A stretch of 64,000 nt of DNA from Fragum whitleyi (lineage: Eukaryota > Mollusca > Bivalvia > Cardiida > Cardiidae). Below are positions 10,846 through 22,244 of the stretch, piece by piece (the stretch's first letter is position 1; each line of letters opens with the position of its first letter). The stretch lies in NCBI GenBank assembly GCA_948146395.1, contig OX411549.1, positions 25,039,155 to 25,103,154 of the forward strand, given 5' to 3'. The position numbers and the translations under genes are program-made. The notes beneath the pieces were generated by a model that was not told the DNA's origin, ran no database searches, and worked only from the letters and a program-made list of their open reading frames with translations.

Positions 10846-11540
10846 GAAACAAGAGGGCATTGGTGACCACGAATCTTTTACCTGAGTGAACTACTGTCTA
10901 AAAGTAGTTCAAAGCAGGTTTGAAAAAGGATGAATGGTGAAAAGCTAAGCAAAGCTGTTGATTCTTTTCAAGATGGCAACCATTTTTATCAATTTTTAGC
11001 TTGACAGGACAAAGTATGTTAGATCTTTGATTTTACCACTTGACCTAGTTTTTTTCTCCCCAGTTAACTTAATTTGAATTCGTCCATGATTTCCAAAAGA
11101 CAACCAAAAATTCGGATTGATTGAACAAAAAAATTGATTGGGCAGAACTTGTGATCTTTAAAGTGAATAACAGGTTTTTTTCCAAATCTGACCCCGTGAC
11201 CTAGTTTTTGACCCAAATTGGCGAAATTTCAAGCTAAGCCGAGATTCTATGAAGACAATCATTCTGACTTGATTTCAGGTTGATCGGGCAAATGATGTGG
11301 CCTCTAGGGTGCATACAAGGTTTTTCTAAGACTTCACAAGTGACCTAGCTTTTGAACCTAACTGACACAATTTGGAACTCGTCCGAGATTTAATCAAAAT
11401 ATTTATTCTGACCAAGTGTTATTCTGATCGACAAAACTTTTGGCCTCGAAAGTGGATACAAGGTAAATGTTGGCAACGGACGGCGGACATCCACCTTACC
11501 ACGAAAGCTCGTATTGTACACTTTGTGCTCAGGTGAGCTT
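10846..11540 (+). repeat. hairpin-tail repeat with head and a different tandem core
   Basis: The head AAACAAGAGGGCATTGGTGACC...ACCTGAGTGA resembles the head of the element at 42.38 kb. The core repeats phrases such as TGACCTAGTTTTTGACC, AAATTTCAAGC and CGTCCGAGATTTAATC roughly every 130-150 bp. It ends with AACGGACGGCGGACATCC, AAAGCTC...CACTTTGTGCTCAGGTGAGCTT. Ends are shared with the 42-kb element but the core is unrelated by eye. It is non-coding. Confidence 0.6.
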
Positions 11541-11974
11541 AAATGTAACCGCGTTTGGAAAAGACAACGACATTTTCATTATTTCGGGAAACGTAAAATA
11601 TAGAATATAACAATTACGGAACAAATGACCTTTACTTAGTGTGACACATAAAGAAGGAATATTGAACCTGGCAGAGGCCTAATGGACCCGCGATATTGAC
11701 AAAACGTCACCGTTGATATACAATAATGACATTATCCTAAATTTTCCGGGCGGTAAATATACCGAGAAGGCAATTAACCTCTGTGTCTTTTTCTTGCAAA
11801 TATATTAATAACACACCATCTTTCAGTAGATAATATACTAGAAAAATAACTTGTTTTCCAGTACGCCATTTGATCATGTAACATCTTTTTGTTGCAAACA
11901 AATTTATAACACACCACATACTAGAATAATAACTTATTTTTCAGTCTGCCGAAACGAATCTGTCTTGCGTTCAG

Positions 11975-12050
11975 GATCACAAAACGGTGCAAACAGTTAG
12001 CCAAATATATTCCGCTTTGCACGTGCATCTGCATGCAAAGCGGGGAATAA
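11975..12050. repeat. fold-back family 5 copy (CCGCTTTGCACGTGCA hairpin)
   Basis: TTCCGCTTTGCACGTGCAT pairs with ATGCAAAGCGGGGAA (about 12010-12046), preceded by ACAAAACGGTGCAAACAGTT. The same phrases recur twice at 24.89-25.13 kb. Confidence 0.55.
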
Positions 12051-12067
12051 TTGATTGGCCCACTGTG

Positions 12068-12155
12068 CACAGCGTCGTTTTTATCTTTTATAGATAACTC
12101 GTTTAATAAATTCGGTATTCAATGACCACTCATTCAATATCCTCTAAGTATTCCG
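12068..12155. repeat. short repeat shared with 32.6 kb
   Basis: ATAGATAACTCGTTTAATAAATTCGGTATTC and the following CATTCAATATCCTCTA recur at 32641-32700 with few differences. Confidence 0.55.
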
Positions 12156-12518
12156 CGATCACGCTTAAGGAAAAAAAGACTTTTGACAACAAATTCACCA
12201 CTGCTCTTTATGCAATAAACAATTCAACAATCATTACTTAACATGATTTATTATTCGTTGCATTTGGATTGTTTGACATTTTAATCGACTTACGGGCAAA
12301 TTTACGTCCGTTGAAGTTATATCGAATGCTCCAAATCAATTATCTAACTCGAGAAATCTATGATAAAAACTTCGTAAACAAGGTCCCTATGTCGTTATTT
12401 ATCTAAGCTAAGGTTATAAACAATATTTTCTGTCAGAACTTATTCCCTTTCTGAACTATTAGCGATAAATGCGACATCTTTCAAATTCAAGCTGCACAAT
12501 TCGCCTATGAAATACAGA

Positions 12519-12748
12519 CCAGGGGCATGTTTTACTTAGCATCTTATGGTCATTTCTTGCGCAAGCGAAAAATTTATGGATGCTTCTGCAGAAGTAATTA
12601 AATGTGGAATTCTGCCATGCGTCATCTCAGTGGAATCGTCGAGATATTGCTTGGCAGAACCTGAAAATGAGTGAAAAAGCAAGTACGATTTGTGATTTTG
12701 ACTTACGAGTAATGTTTTCGTGAGAAGTTACGTTAAACGGGCCCAGGT
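12519..12748. mobile_element. MITE family 4b (TIR CCAGGGGC...TTTTACTTA)
   Basis: The left end ACCAGGGGCATGTTTTACTTAGCATCTTA is inverted at the right end (TTACGTTAAACGGGCCCAGGT). The ~230-bp copy matches the element at 51.57-51.81 kb in both ends and in a central GGAATCGTC motif. No protein is encoded. Confidence 0.55.
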
Positions 12749-13835
12749 GTTTAAAAATAATTATTATTGTTGTTATTATCATAATCATTTCTTAAAAGAC
12801 TACACTAGATGGCTTACAAAACACATTTTTTTGGACGCAAAGGACAGTAAACGTAAACAAATTCATTTCAGTGTACATATTTATTTTTCGAAGATTTACA
12901 CGCGGAAGACACAAATTTAATTCATGCAATGACATGCATTTCCACATGTTTTAATCTAAGTTCAAACAAAAGTCAGGCGAAACCCTCAGAAAATTGTGAC
13001 AAATGAATGGTAATTTAGACTGGCGGCCTAATTGACTATTTGTCCGAAGGATATAAAACGTGTTAAATCATATTATCCCTAACCGGGTTCAGATCAAGCA
13101 TCTCCTTCAATTCTTCAGTTTGAAGATCGTATTTTGCTTGAAGTTATCTTTTAAAAAACTACATGTATTTTCCTGTCTGAAAAAAGAAAGAAGCACTTTT
13201 TTTATTTGCGTTCACACATAGTATTTTCACCTATAATTATATAAGATGAGTAAAGTATTAGGACTATTTTTGCATAATCTTTCACGAAATGGAAATAATA
13301 AGCTTTGTTTTCACTGAGGTATAAATACAATTTTTCTGTCACTAAAATAGACGAAACTGTAAATGAAATTATTGTAAAATATTTTTGAAAATAAACCAAG
13401 ACATTTAATATTATTGGAAAAAAAGGAAACCGAAATGGTATAACAAATAGCAATCACACGCCTTAAGCTCTCGTGTCGTTTGCATGTTTTCGCCATGGCT
13501 CGCCTACTTCAATGCACAAGAGATATCTTTATTACGTAATATCCTCTCAAACAATCGAAAGTCACTAAAGCAAAGTAATTTTTAGAGGGAACGTTTCCGT
13601 GGTAATCGATTTGGAGACTTGCAATGTTCCTCTAATGGGAATTAATAAACGTGTTTTGATAGATTCTTGTATCGCAAAATATTTGGAACTCTTGAAAATT
13701 CAGTCCTGTTTTTATTTCAGTTTTTACGAACTACTATTTTAACTTGAGGATTGCTTGTCATACTGTGAACTCAAAACTATTAAAGCATCAAACAGCATAG
13801 TTCTGAATAGATAACCTGTAAACACAAGGTATATA
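12749..13835. other. no recognisable feature
   Basis: AT-rich DNA. The frames near 13.2-13.5 kb on the minus strand are compositionally hydrophobic by AT bias and lack splice context. Confidence 0.35.
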
Positions 13836-14184
13836 CAGTCGATATTGCTCGAGTGACCACGTCTATTAAGCGACCAATTCTATTAAGCGACCACCGTAAA
13901 AAGTCCCTTCACTATAAGCAAATTCTTTGAAAAAGATGACATTCTGAACAAAAAATTTGTAATTATTGAATCTTATGATGTTGGAGCCCATTAGAATCGT
14001 CTCAATGTGACGATTTTAGTGGGTTTGAACATCATTAGAATTCAGTACGACTTGACCGACAATCTATAAATGCTATCAAAATGAACACTCACATGTATCG
14101 TGATATTTTGTATTAAGCGACCATTCCCATAAACAACCGCTTTTTGGTGGTCCCCTTAGTGGTCGCTTAACATAAGTTTCACTG
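13836..14184. mobile_element. Tc1/mariner-like MITE, GAGTGACCACGTCTATTAAGC ends
   Basis: It begins with CAGT directly after TA. The left subterminal GTGACCACG...ATTAAGCGACCA is inverted at the right (TGGTCGCTTAACATAAGTTTCACTG). An internal hairpin carries AATCGTCTCAATGTGACGATT. A second copy lies at 14887-15220. CAGT ends with TA flanks are typical of Tc1/mariner relatives. Confidence 0.65.
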
Positions 14185-14274
14185 CATAACAATTTTTGAG
14201 TATCAATCAAGTTTCTTTTATGGAATAAATATACTATTGGTTTAGAGATTAGCTTTGTTAAAAATTCATTGAGA

Positions 14275-14526
14275 ACCTTGGACAACTTTGCAGGTTCGAT
14301 CCCCGGTGGCGGCAAATATCTTTCCGACGTTTGTCTCTCACCAATGGGTAGTTAATCGTAAACCTATGTGAGATAGCAGTCGCAGGCTAGGAAAGGATGT
14401 AATGGTAGTACAGGTGAAAGAAATACCAGGAATCCATTGTTAGGTGCTCCGGCCGCCGCGATATAACCGCAAAATTGTTGAAAGCGGCGTAAACCCATTC
14501 AAACAAACAAACAAACAAACAAACAG
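14275..14526 (+). mobile_element. tRNA-derived SINE with GCGGCGT-AAACC tail (V-SINE-like)
   Basis: Only the B box end of the tRNA head (GGTTCGATCCCC, 14293-14304) is preserved. The body contains AGGCTAGGAAAGGATGTAATGG and GGTGCTCCGGCC. It ends with AAAGCGGCGTAAACCCATTC and (CAAA)n. The minus-strand copy at 37.17-37.46 kb has the same body and tail with a complete head. The tail resembles molluscan V-type SINEs as I recall them. Confidence 0.65.
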
Positions 14527-14619
14527 CATTGCAATACTCAGTTGCAGGAATATGTATTCGGAATTCTTATGTGTATGACACATCAACCGAGATTGTGTCT
14601 TCGATGATCAAAAGATGCT

Positions 14620-14640
14620 GGGGGGGGGGGGGAGGGGGGG
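14620..14640. repeat. poly-G run
   Basis: Thirteen G, one A, then seven G. Confidence 0.95.
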
Positions 14641-14886
14641 TACATGTGTACTGTAGTTTTAATCGAAAGTAGAACGTAGCCATGGACAGAAAGTTGTAAT
14701 TTGGCATATGATTATGAAAGTGTTAACCAAAATGAATAGATTTTGAAGATTTCATAAATGACGTGGTGTTACTTAAAGAGGCTGGATGCGTTTTGGCCGA
14801 CAAGATTATTTACTGCAAGTTGTGCAATTGGAGTGCGACTTTCATATACGCATTCTCGGTGCATATGTAAGTGAAAGTGTCAATTA

Positions 14887-15220
14887 CAGTCAATCTTGCC
14901 CGAGCGACCACGTCTATTAAGCGACCATTTTTATGAAACGACCGCTTTCAAAATCCCCTTCTTTAAATCGAAATATCTGAAAAATGGATATATCTGGTAA
15001 CAAAAATATTGTAAATGAATCATATGCTGTTAAAACTCACCAGAATCGTCTAAATAAGACGATTTTGTTGAGTTTTTGCATCATAGGATTCTTGAGAATT
15101 TCGCAATAATATACATATTCGATTTCTTAATAGTAAAGAAAACGAGTATTAGGCGACCATTTTCTTTAACGACCACTTTTTGATGGTCTCATTCCTGGTC
15201 GCTTAATACAAGTTCTACTG
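14887..15220. mobile_element. Tc1/mariner-like MITE, second copy
   Basis: TA CAGTCAATCTTGCCCGAGCG at the left and AAGTTCTACTG TA at the right give a TA duplication. GAGCGACCACGTCTATTAAG repeats the family's subterminal motif. The internal palindrome ACTCACCAGAATCGTCT / AGACGATTTTGTTGAGT is better preserved than in the first copy. Confidence 0.75.
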
Positions 15221-15642
15221 TAGTTTATTTGAAGGTCACTCATCTAGTCTTGAAACAAATTACAATTTAAAATTTAAAATTTGGTCACATAGTATTTGTG
15301 TCAATTCAGTAGTTATTCTAAAAACAATACTTTATTCCATCAGCATATGTAACACACATTCATAAAGGGTTCTCTAATCTAAGACTAATGTAAACACTGG
15401 TCAAGAAATTTCGAAGAGTCGACACGAATTTCCGACCTGTTATTGATGATCCGACCTGAAAAACTCAACGTTTAAGAAATTTAAATGAAATTTGTTTGAG
15501 AGCTTTCATCAAACACGTCGAAAGTTAAAGATATCATAAATCATATCCCAAACTTAGCACCAATATCAAATCGATGGTGAATTTGAAACCAAATATTAAA
15601 CATAAACTTGGCTAAAAAAAAACTATAAATAACTGGTTTGGC

Positions 15643-16075
15643 TACAGTTAACATCATCTTGAAATTGACATTCGTCTCGATCAAAACCATTCCAATTCAC
15701 TCGCTCAGTGCTCCATTCATTCATTCCAAACACTCACTCAAGCCATTCAAAAACGCTCCAAACTCACTGAAAAAGATAGAATCATCAACTTCATTCAAAA
15801 TAGACATAGCTAGAAAAAAAAATCGCAATTGGACTGACATTATTCAAATTGAAAGCGTCTGGTAGGTTCATGAAGAAATAGGAAGCTATTTATAGAACTT
15901 ATATGCATATTTAATTAAAAGGGGGTAATTAATATCACTAATTTTGTTCATCCTGAACAAAATTTGCGATACAGAATTACCTGCCATTAAATTCAATCAA
16001 AACTCGTTCCACGTACTCATTCAATTTCATTCCAAAGTCATTCACCTTGTCAAATTCACGACATTGTTAAGTGTA
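15643..16075 (+). mobile_element. MITE family 1 copy
   Basis: ACAGTTAACATCATCTTGAAATTGACA at the left is inverted at the right (TGTCAAATTCACGACATTGTTAAGTGTA). The internal palindrome is AATTTTGTTCATCCTGAACAAAATT. Confidence 0.65.
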
Positions 16076-16839
16076 ATACAGAACAGAGTTTTTTCTGTAA
16101 GGGAAGGGTTTAACTGATTATCGAACAGTAATTTGGTAAGATCGTAAGGTTAACGTTAAAGGTTGACAGGACCGTAATTTACGTTCACCAGGGTGCAGAA
16201 ATGTTAACTTGGCTTGATCTAATTGTAGATTACGACAATTTTCTCTCCGAAAAACTCGATAAAAGATCTTAAAGGGTCTTATATCTGAGGGGTTGTTTAT
16301 AGTTAGCTATTTTCTCTGTCGTTTACGAGGTGGGATATAGCTTCTAAATGCATTTGGGTTTGCGAGAAGACAGTGAAATAATTGATTCAGACATTATATT
16401 ATGAATGTAATGATCATCGCTTTCAGAAATGAAAATGTTTCTTTTTTTGCAAAATAGTGAAATGACCTCATAGAATTTCACTTATTAATTTCAGTTTTAT
16501 GATTACAAGTATCATGAAAATTTGTTGAAACTATTACATTTAGTTTTATAATCGTCACTTTTCAATTGGATCCATTGGAAAACACTGGGACCCTGTGGAT
16601 TTTTTACTCTTAAGAAATTCTTGATTACGCGAATTCAGGCAGATATATATCCAGTTCAATCTGAAACTTGCACAGAATTGTTGCAAAAGTACACGGGTCG
16701 CCGGTAAGAGAATTGCAGACAATCCGCTGGAAGTTCATAAGAAGGGGGCCTTTATGACTTTTCCTCAGACATTCTTGCTAATGCGAAATATATAGAGGAT
16801 AATAGTTTGTTTCAGTGTAAGATTCAATGAGCGAACAAC

Positions 16840-16910
16840 ACAAGCTATATTTTCACGAGTGGACTCGTGAAAATATAGCTTTTGACTCGTGAAAATATAG
16901 CTTTTGTTGT
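16840..16910. repeat. inverted-plus-tandem motif, AGCTATATTTTCACGAGT
   Basis: AAGCTATATTTTCACGAGT is followed by its reverse complement and then by a direct repeat of that reverse complement. The structure gives a 19-20-bp stem with a duplicated right arm. Confidence 0.7.
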
Positions 16911-18319
16911 CCACGAAATGAAATATTAATCGATCTTACTCGAAAAATTATTCTATTTCTTTATTTCAAAAATGAGACAAACTGTGAAATGTCTAGGACA
17001 TATTTTGTAAAGAGCGTCATTGTGCACGTGATTGCTATGCAATGTTCATTTTGTCACTTATTTTGCCCCGCAAAGATGACGCCAGATAGGATGAAATGCA
17101 CAAAAGCAGGGTATAAGTTTTTGAAATTTCACTGCTTTTGCGATGAGATCATCAAAAGATAATCTACCGTTATTTCTCGGTAAAACACCGAAAGGCAGTA
17201 AAGAAAGTCCGATTTTCTTTGAACAGAGTATTTGTAGGGTCAAAGATACAATTAGACGATCTGTTCGTAAAAACATAAAATACATTCTTATGGAATTTTA
17301 CCCATAACACTCTTGTCTCTACAATAAATTAAGTCCACAAAAATTATCGAATTTGAAGTCATTTTTTGTAGAATTGTAAAGGTCGATTCTTTTAGAAGTT
17401 GAAGAAATTGAACATTTGAAAAGGCGCCATAATGAGCATATTTGGGTGTTAATGTGATTAAGTCGACAAAAATATAGATTTCTCATGAAACTTCAGCAAG
17501 GTATTATTTAGACAATAGTAATCTTGACTTGCATATCTAATTTAAGCAAAGAAAATGTGCTTCGTGAGATTGAACTGAATTTTTCACTTGAAACTAAAAG
17601 GATTAAAATAATATTTGCATCTTTTTAAACAACCAACGCAAATCTAATATTTGAAGAATATTTCATCTCGTAATAGAGTTTACATGGAAGAATGGGCTTT
17701 TAAGACATATTTTCAAAGATGTTTTTATTGAACTCCACTGTTCAAAGCACTTAATGAGTTATTGCATTTTATACTTGAAATATTGCAATAGTCATCGGAG
17801 TTTATTTAGACATTTACACAAAAACTTTACAGACAATAGAGCGTCTCATGCGCCCTTGGTCTCTCGTTACATCATAATAAGGCACTAATGATAAATTAAG
17901 TTGAGCGATGTATGAGTATAGCGGCCCTCTTGCAAGTAGTACACATATTAAACGATAGAGAAATGCTTATAATGATTTGCATTAATCTTTTCTTTTCAGG
18001 CTATTTTGTGAATTCAATCTTTCCCAAATGAAGTGGGTCTTCAATATCTTTAGTGCTTTCGTTGAACTTGAACTATGACCCTGTATTTCAATAGATTGAG
18101 TACAATAACATAAATTATTACCGACACTGTTTTGTGTTATACGGAGAAATTAAAATTTACACAGCAAATCATGTATGTTTTCGGAAAAGATCATACAGTA
18201 GGGTATCCACATAGTAACATTTCATAGGTAAAAAAGCCGGTTTCCTGGGAATTACGAATTATTATAGATTTGTACTTTCAACAGTTCTGTCATTTTGCGT
18301 ATCTTGTGGGTACCAAATG

Positions 18320-18342
18320 GAATCGTCTCATCGAGACGATTA
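18320..18342. repeat. solo AATCGTCT hairpin
   Basis: GAATCGTCTCATCGAGACGATTAC is a 9-bp-stem hairpin of the kind found inside the MITEs at 13.8, 14.9 and 51.6 kb. No TIRs were found around it. Confidence 0.5.
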
Positions 18343-19004
18343 CAAGTGTTATCCACACAAAGCTCATTCTGAAAAAGAGAATACCTTTAAATTCTTTTAC
18401 CAAGACCTCTGAAAACTACATAAGAATTATGATTACCAAAGGTTAGGTAGTGTTCAAATAGTCAGAAAGAACATGTGAATAACAAATAAACAAGACAATC
18501 GCAACGCATGTACAAATGTGTCAACTTAGGACGCGGACCAGATGGCGTATCCGTCCAATCCAAACAGATTTTTTGCAATACTGACTAAGGATGAAACATG
18601 CCTGAAAAATTAGAATGCATATGTTTCCTAAAAAAATATTCTGAGTGCTATTCAGCCTTGGCATTCGCATAACGCACATATTTAACTTATATATGAACAC
18701 AGAATGACGAGTGTAACCTTTCTAATAATATGAGGGAAACATGCAATACAAATGTGGAATGATTATTGAAGACTCTACTACTGACCATTCCAAAGATATT
18801 GTCAATTTAAAAGTTTAAATGTCTTCACTTATTTGACTTGTGTGCGTTGAAGTTAGTACTAACAGAAAGATCGATATATATATATTTCAAAATATTCCAA
18901 TAATGCAAAGACTCTAAGAACTATTTCCACAAATAGGCCATTGACATTCAATGGTTATGCTTCATATTGTACCAAATGTTTTCATCCTACAAAAATATAA
19001 TACA

Positions 19005-19180
19005 TATATAGTGTTTTGTATGCAAAACAATATCTAACGAGGTTGAAGGAATTGATAATTGGCGAGGCTCTGACCGAGACAATTATCAATTCCCATAACC
19101 GAGTTAGATATTTTTTCATACAATACACCAAGTACGTATTACATTTATTTTATAACCACTATTTGCCTTATTTTCGTCGA
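19005..19180 (+). mobile_element. fold-back family 2 copy with intact hairpin
   Basis: ATCTAACGAGGTTGAAGG and AATTGATAATTGGCGAGG pair with ACAATTATCAATTCCCATAACCGAGTTAGAT, giving a hairpin at 19023-19112. The usual CAAGTACGTATTACATTTATTTTATAACC phrase follows. Confidence 0.6.
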
Positions 19181-19386
19181 TGCAAGATTCTAAATTTAAC
19201 TGCAAATTATGTCATTGTTCGAAAAATATTAATGTAATATCAAATATATATATATATATTTGATATTACATGGATATTTTTCGAACAATAACATAATTTG
19301 CAGTTAAATTTAGAAACTTGCAAAATATTAACATTCCATATGATATATCATATGATATATATTTGATATATCATATGGAATGTTAA
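19181..19386. repeat. two adjacent very long palindromes
   Basis: 19181-19322 is a palindrome with arms of about 70 bp: TGCAAG...TTTAACTGCAAATTATG is inverted as CATAATTTGCAGTTAAA...CTTGCA around a (TA)n centre. Immediately after, 19327-19386 is a second palindrome with 24-bp arms beginning ATTAACATTCCATATGATAT. Pairing is almost perfect, implying recent origin or arm-to-arm conversion. Both sit at the end of a family 2 element. Confidence 0.85.
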
Positions 19387-19759
19387 TACAAGGAAATCTG
19401 TATAGTTATGAGATAAATCCTAGAAAATGCATTTCAAAGTATACACTTTTAGCTAATGTCAATGATTGCATGATATAAAGAATAATATTTAAGTTTCTTA
19501 TATACAAATGTAACCCGGTCTCGAATAAGAAATTGTGATGACTCAAATATCCCTGTCATGACAAAGTCTTCCAAAGTCGACCAGATAACATTGCTATTCA
19601 AAGACGCATACATATCATTTTATATGAATGCAATGTATGGCTGTTTAGTCAAGAGTATCATCCTTATTTAAACTTAACTCCGAAGCAGTCGCTGGTGTTT
19701 TTTGTTCTTTCAGTTACTTGATACATGTAAAACTATATATAATAGTTTTCTCTGTTTAG

Positions 19760-19816
19760 TTCTTAGCTGGGTTTATCCAAATAGCTCTCCTAGCGCATCC
19801 ATTCTCATAGACACTG
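19760..19816 (+). other. possible 57-nt exon, weak
   Basis: A pyrimidine-rich acceptor (TTTTCTCTGTTTAG) and a donor GTAAGA flank an open 57-nt stretch, phase 1 at both sides, reading LSWVYPNSSPSASILIDTG. It is too short to assign and could be chance. Confidence 0.15.
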
Positions 19817-19829
19817 GTAAGAAAAACAC

Positions 19830-21300
19830 ACATATCACAAATGGCGAATTAAAAAAAATGTACTTGACTTTTTTCACGAAATTCGGGCTATTTTAGCAAC
19901 AACGTGGTAGATAAAATAGGACATTAAGATCAAAATAGGAACAAGAACCTTTCAAGTCCCTTACCAGAGCTACAGACATGGGGTTTATTGTTGGTTTTCA
20001 ATAAAATATTATTTCAATTATACTTGCACAAGTCGTATGTTGCGGGCAATCATTGGAATCATCTATCCAAAGGAAAGGAAGAGACGTTCCAAGTATGTAT
20101 ACAGAAAGAAGATGATTGGTAATTACAGTAATAACTTTAGAACATAATGCAATGTTCGGGTTACAACATTTTTTTTAACTTGTCTGTCTGTAAAAAAACA
20201 CAAGACCGAGCGTTTCTACGAGCTTGCATTACAAATCTCGTCAGTTTCCTTTTTTCATAATTAAGGACTATCACAACATCTTTTTCTATTGTTAACAATG
20301 TTTTACTTACCTATTCTAAACAGATCTCTGTCCCCCATCTGCATGTCTACACATACAATATATAAACATTGTAATGTAAAAACTTTGATTATTTGAGCCA
20401 TTGCATCGATTATCCTCCTCAATTGATCCCTTTGTCTACAAATCGGTGTTCTTTTCCTTAGGATATCAACTCTCAAACAAATAAGTAGAGCATAAGAATA
20501 TAGCACTCGTTCTGTATCCGATATATGGCAAATTCAATAAGTTATCCTTAGTTCTGTTTTTATTCCACATCGTTTTATCAGCCATCAGTCAGATGGACAC
20601 ATAATCATTTGGAATAAGCGGCATTTTAAGCCGTTAGTGAGATAACCTCTAATCCATGTCTAGCCGTTGTCTTTTCACTGTATCCAGCCTCTGTGATGAA
20701 ATAATCAAGTCACCCTGTATCAGTTTAAAGCAAAGTTCCTTCCTAATCACTCACGTTTTCTTCAGAACTAATTATTTCACACTCCTAACGAAGCGCAAAC
20801 GTCCCTTAAATTCATTTCAATACATCGTTTTCTTTATCTAATTTGGGTTTTTCTCTAGTAGCCGTTATACATTTTGTGTTACACGACCTTCGATCGATAC
20901 CGCTTCCGGTTCACAGTTCAGAAATATTTCTGTGAATAGGAAACTAAACGCCGTTGGTTGGAGGCATCACTGCAATTCCAATATTATGTCGGAATAATGT
21001 TCCGTCTGAAGCAATCATTTTACTCGCGTCATGCGTAAAATGGCCTTTGGACATTGAAGGAAAGTACCATCCAAAGTCTATTAGTCTGAACGTTCGAGTA
21101 GTTCAAATATTATAAAATATTAAATTGCAGAATCGTTTGACACTGCTATTTTTCATTTTCTTTTTTGTTTCAATTTCAACAATGACTCCGTTTAAAGGAT
21201 GATAAATAAAAGTTTGACATCCTATATGAAACATTTTGGAGAATAATAATTATGTATACATAGTAGATTTAATACTGGCCAATTTACATTTAACACATTA

Positions 21301-21333
<33 letters not shown>

Positions 21334-21640
21334 CGACACATGGAATTTGAGACATTATAATTTACCATGTTTAGTTAAACTTTATTCCTTAGAATCTTTA
21401 ACACAATAGTTGTTTTTTATTATATTGTTTGAAAAAGGCCATTCCTTTTTAACAAATTTTTTCAATGAAATTCATTTTTCATTTTTCTTTTTTTAGTCTG
21501 TATCGACATCGTATTTTTCATGCTTTACACATAGTCTACTGTTGACAACGTTGAAGAGTACCTGTATTTATCAAAACAGTTTAATCGGAGCTCAAGCACA
21601 ATGGGATTGTTATCAATCAAATTCTCTTCTTGCTATTAGA
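19830..21640. other. no gene recognised
   Basis: AT-rich; includes a ~30-bp poly-A run at 21302-21331. A minus-strand frame at 20.3-20.5 kb is followed by a GTAAGT but has no convincing acceptor. Confidence 0.35.
21302..21331. repeat. poly-A run
   Basis: About 30 uninterrupted A, without an adjacent element I can identify. Confidence 0.95.
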
Positions 21641-21642
21641 TA

Positions 21643-21866
21643 TGAGCCTGTGCGTGAAATTTCCAACAATTTGAAATGCGCGTGAGGTGAAAACGTTGGG
21701 CTGTGTAGTAATCAACATACTGTAAATATAAAGTTATACTTTTAGACCTTACATATCTTGTTAGCGCAAAGGGAATACCCTGGTCAGTCTGTTCAGATGC
21801 ACAGGCTAGACAGAGTCTTTGCTTTGCTCGTATTTGAAATTGTTGGAAATCTCACGCACAGGCTCA
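21643..21866. mobile_element. MITE family 6 (TIR TGAGCCTGTGCGTGA)
   Basis: TIRs of about 33 bp begin TGAGCCTGTGCGTGAAATTTCC, and the right end is GGAAATCTCACGCACAGGCTCA. TA lies on both sides. The copy is 224 bp. Other copies are at 38003-38236 and 46334-46573. Near the right end is CAGTCTGTTCAGATGCACAGGCT. Confidence 0.75.
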
Positions 21867-22244
21867 TACGTTTATGTCTAGATTTTCTAACACTCCTGCA
21901 AGCCATTAAAAAAAGCTCCGAAATCTGTCGAATCCCTCTGAACATCCAATTATTTCATTGGTTTGCGTCAATTCGAAAAAAGACACACAGAACGTTTGAT
22001 GGATTGAGCAAAGGGGTAACAAAGCAAAATTCGAAGTTCGACGAAACTAGGCATTTTCAGGTTTTCAGATTGCACGAATTACGTTAGAAAAATAATTTAT
22101 CTTAGAATGAAGCTTGTTGTGACCTGACATCACCTACCTGATAATATTAAATGTTATCAGGCAGTTTTTTGAGAATCAATTCTATGTATATTCATGATCT
22201 TAATGAATGCAACTTTTGCCACAATTTCTTTAATGTTAAATGTT

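Larger units (their letters stand above)
16076..18990. other. no gene recognised; two small hairpins
   Basis: Nearly 3 kb of AT-rich DNA. The inverted and tandem motif at 16840-16910 and the hairpin at 18320-18342 are listed separately. No splice-flanked exon was found. Confidence 0.35.

Noticed and set aside
20303..20506. Minus-strand exon ending at a GTAAGT
   Set aside because: The donor is good but no convincing acceptor precedes it and the translation matches nothing I know.
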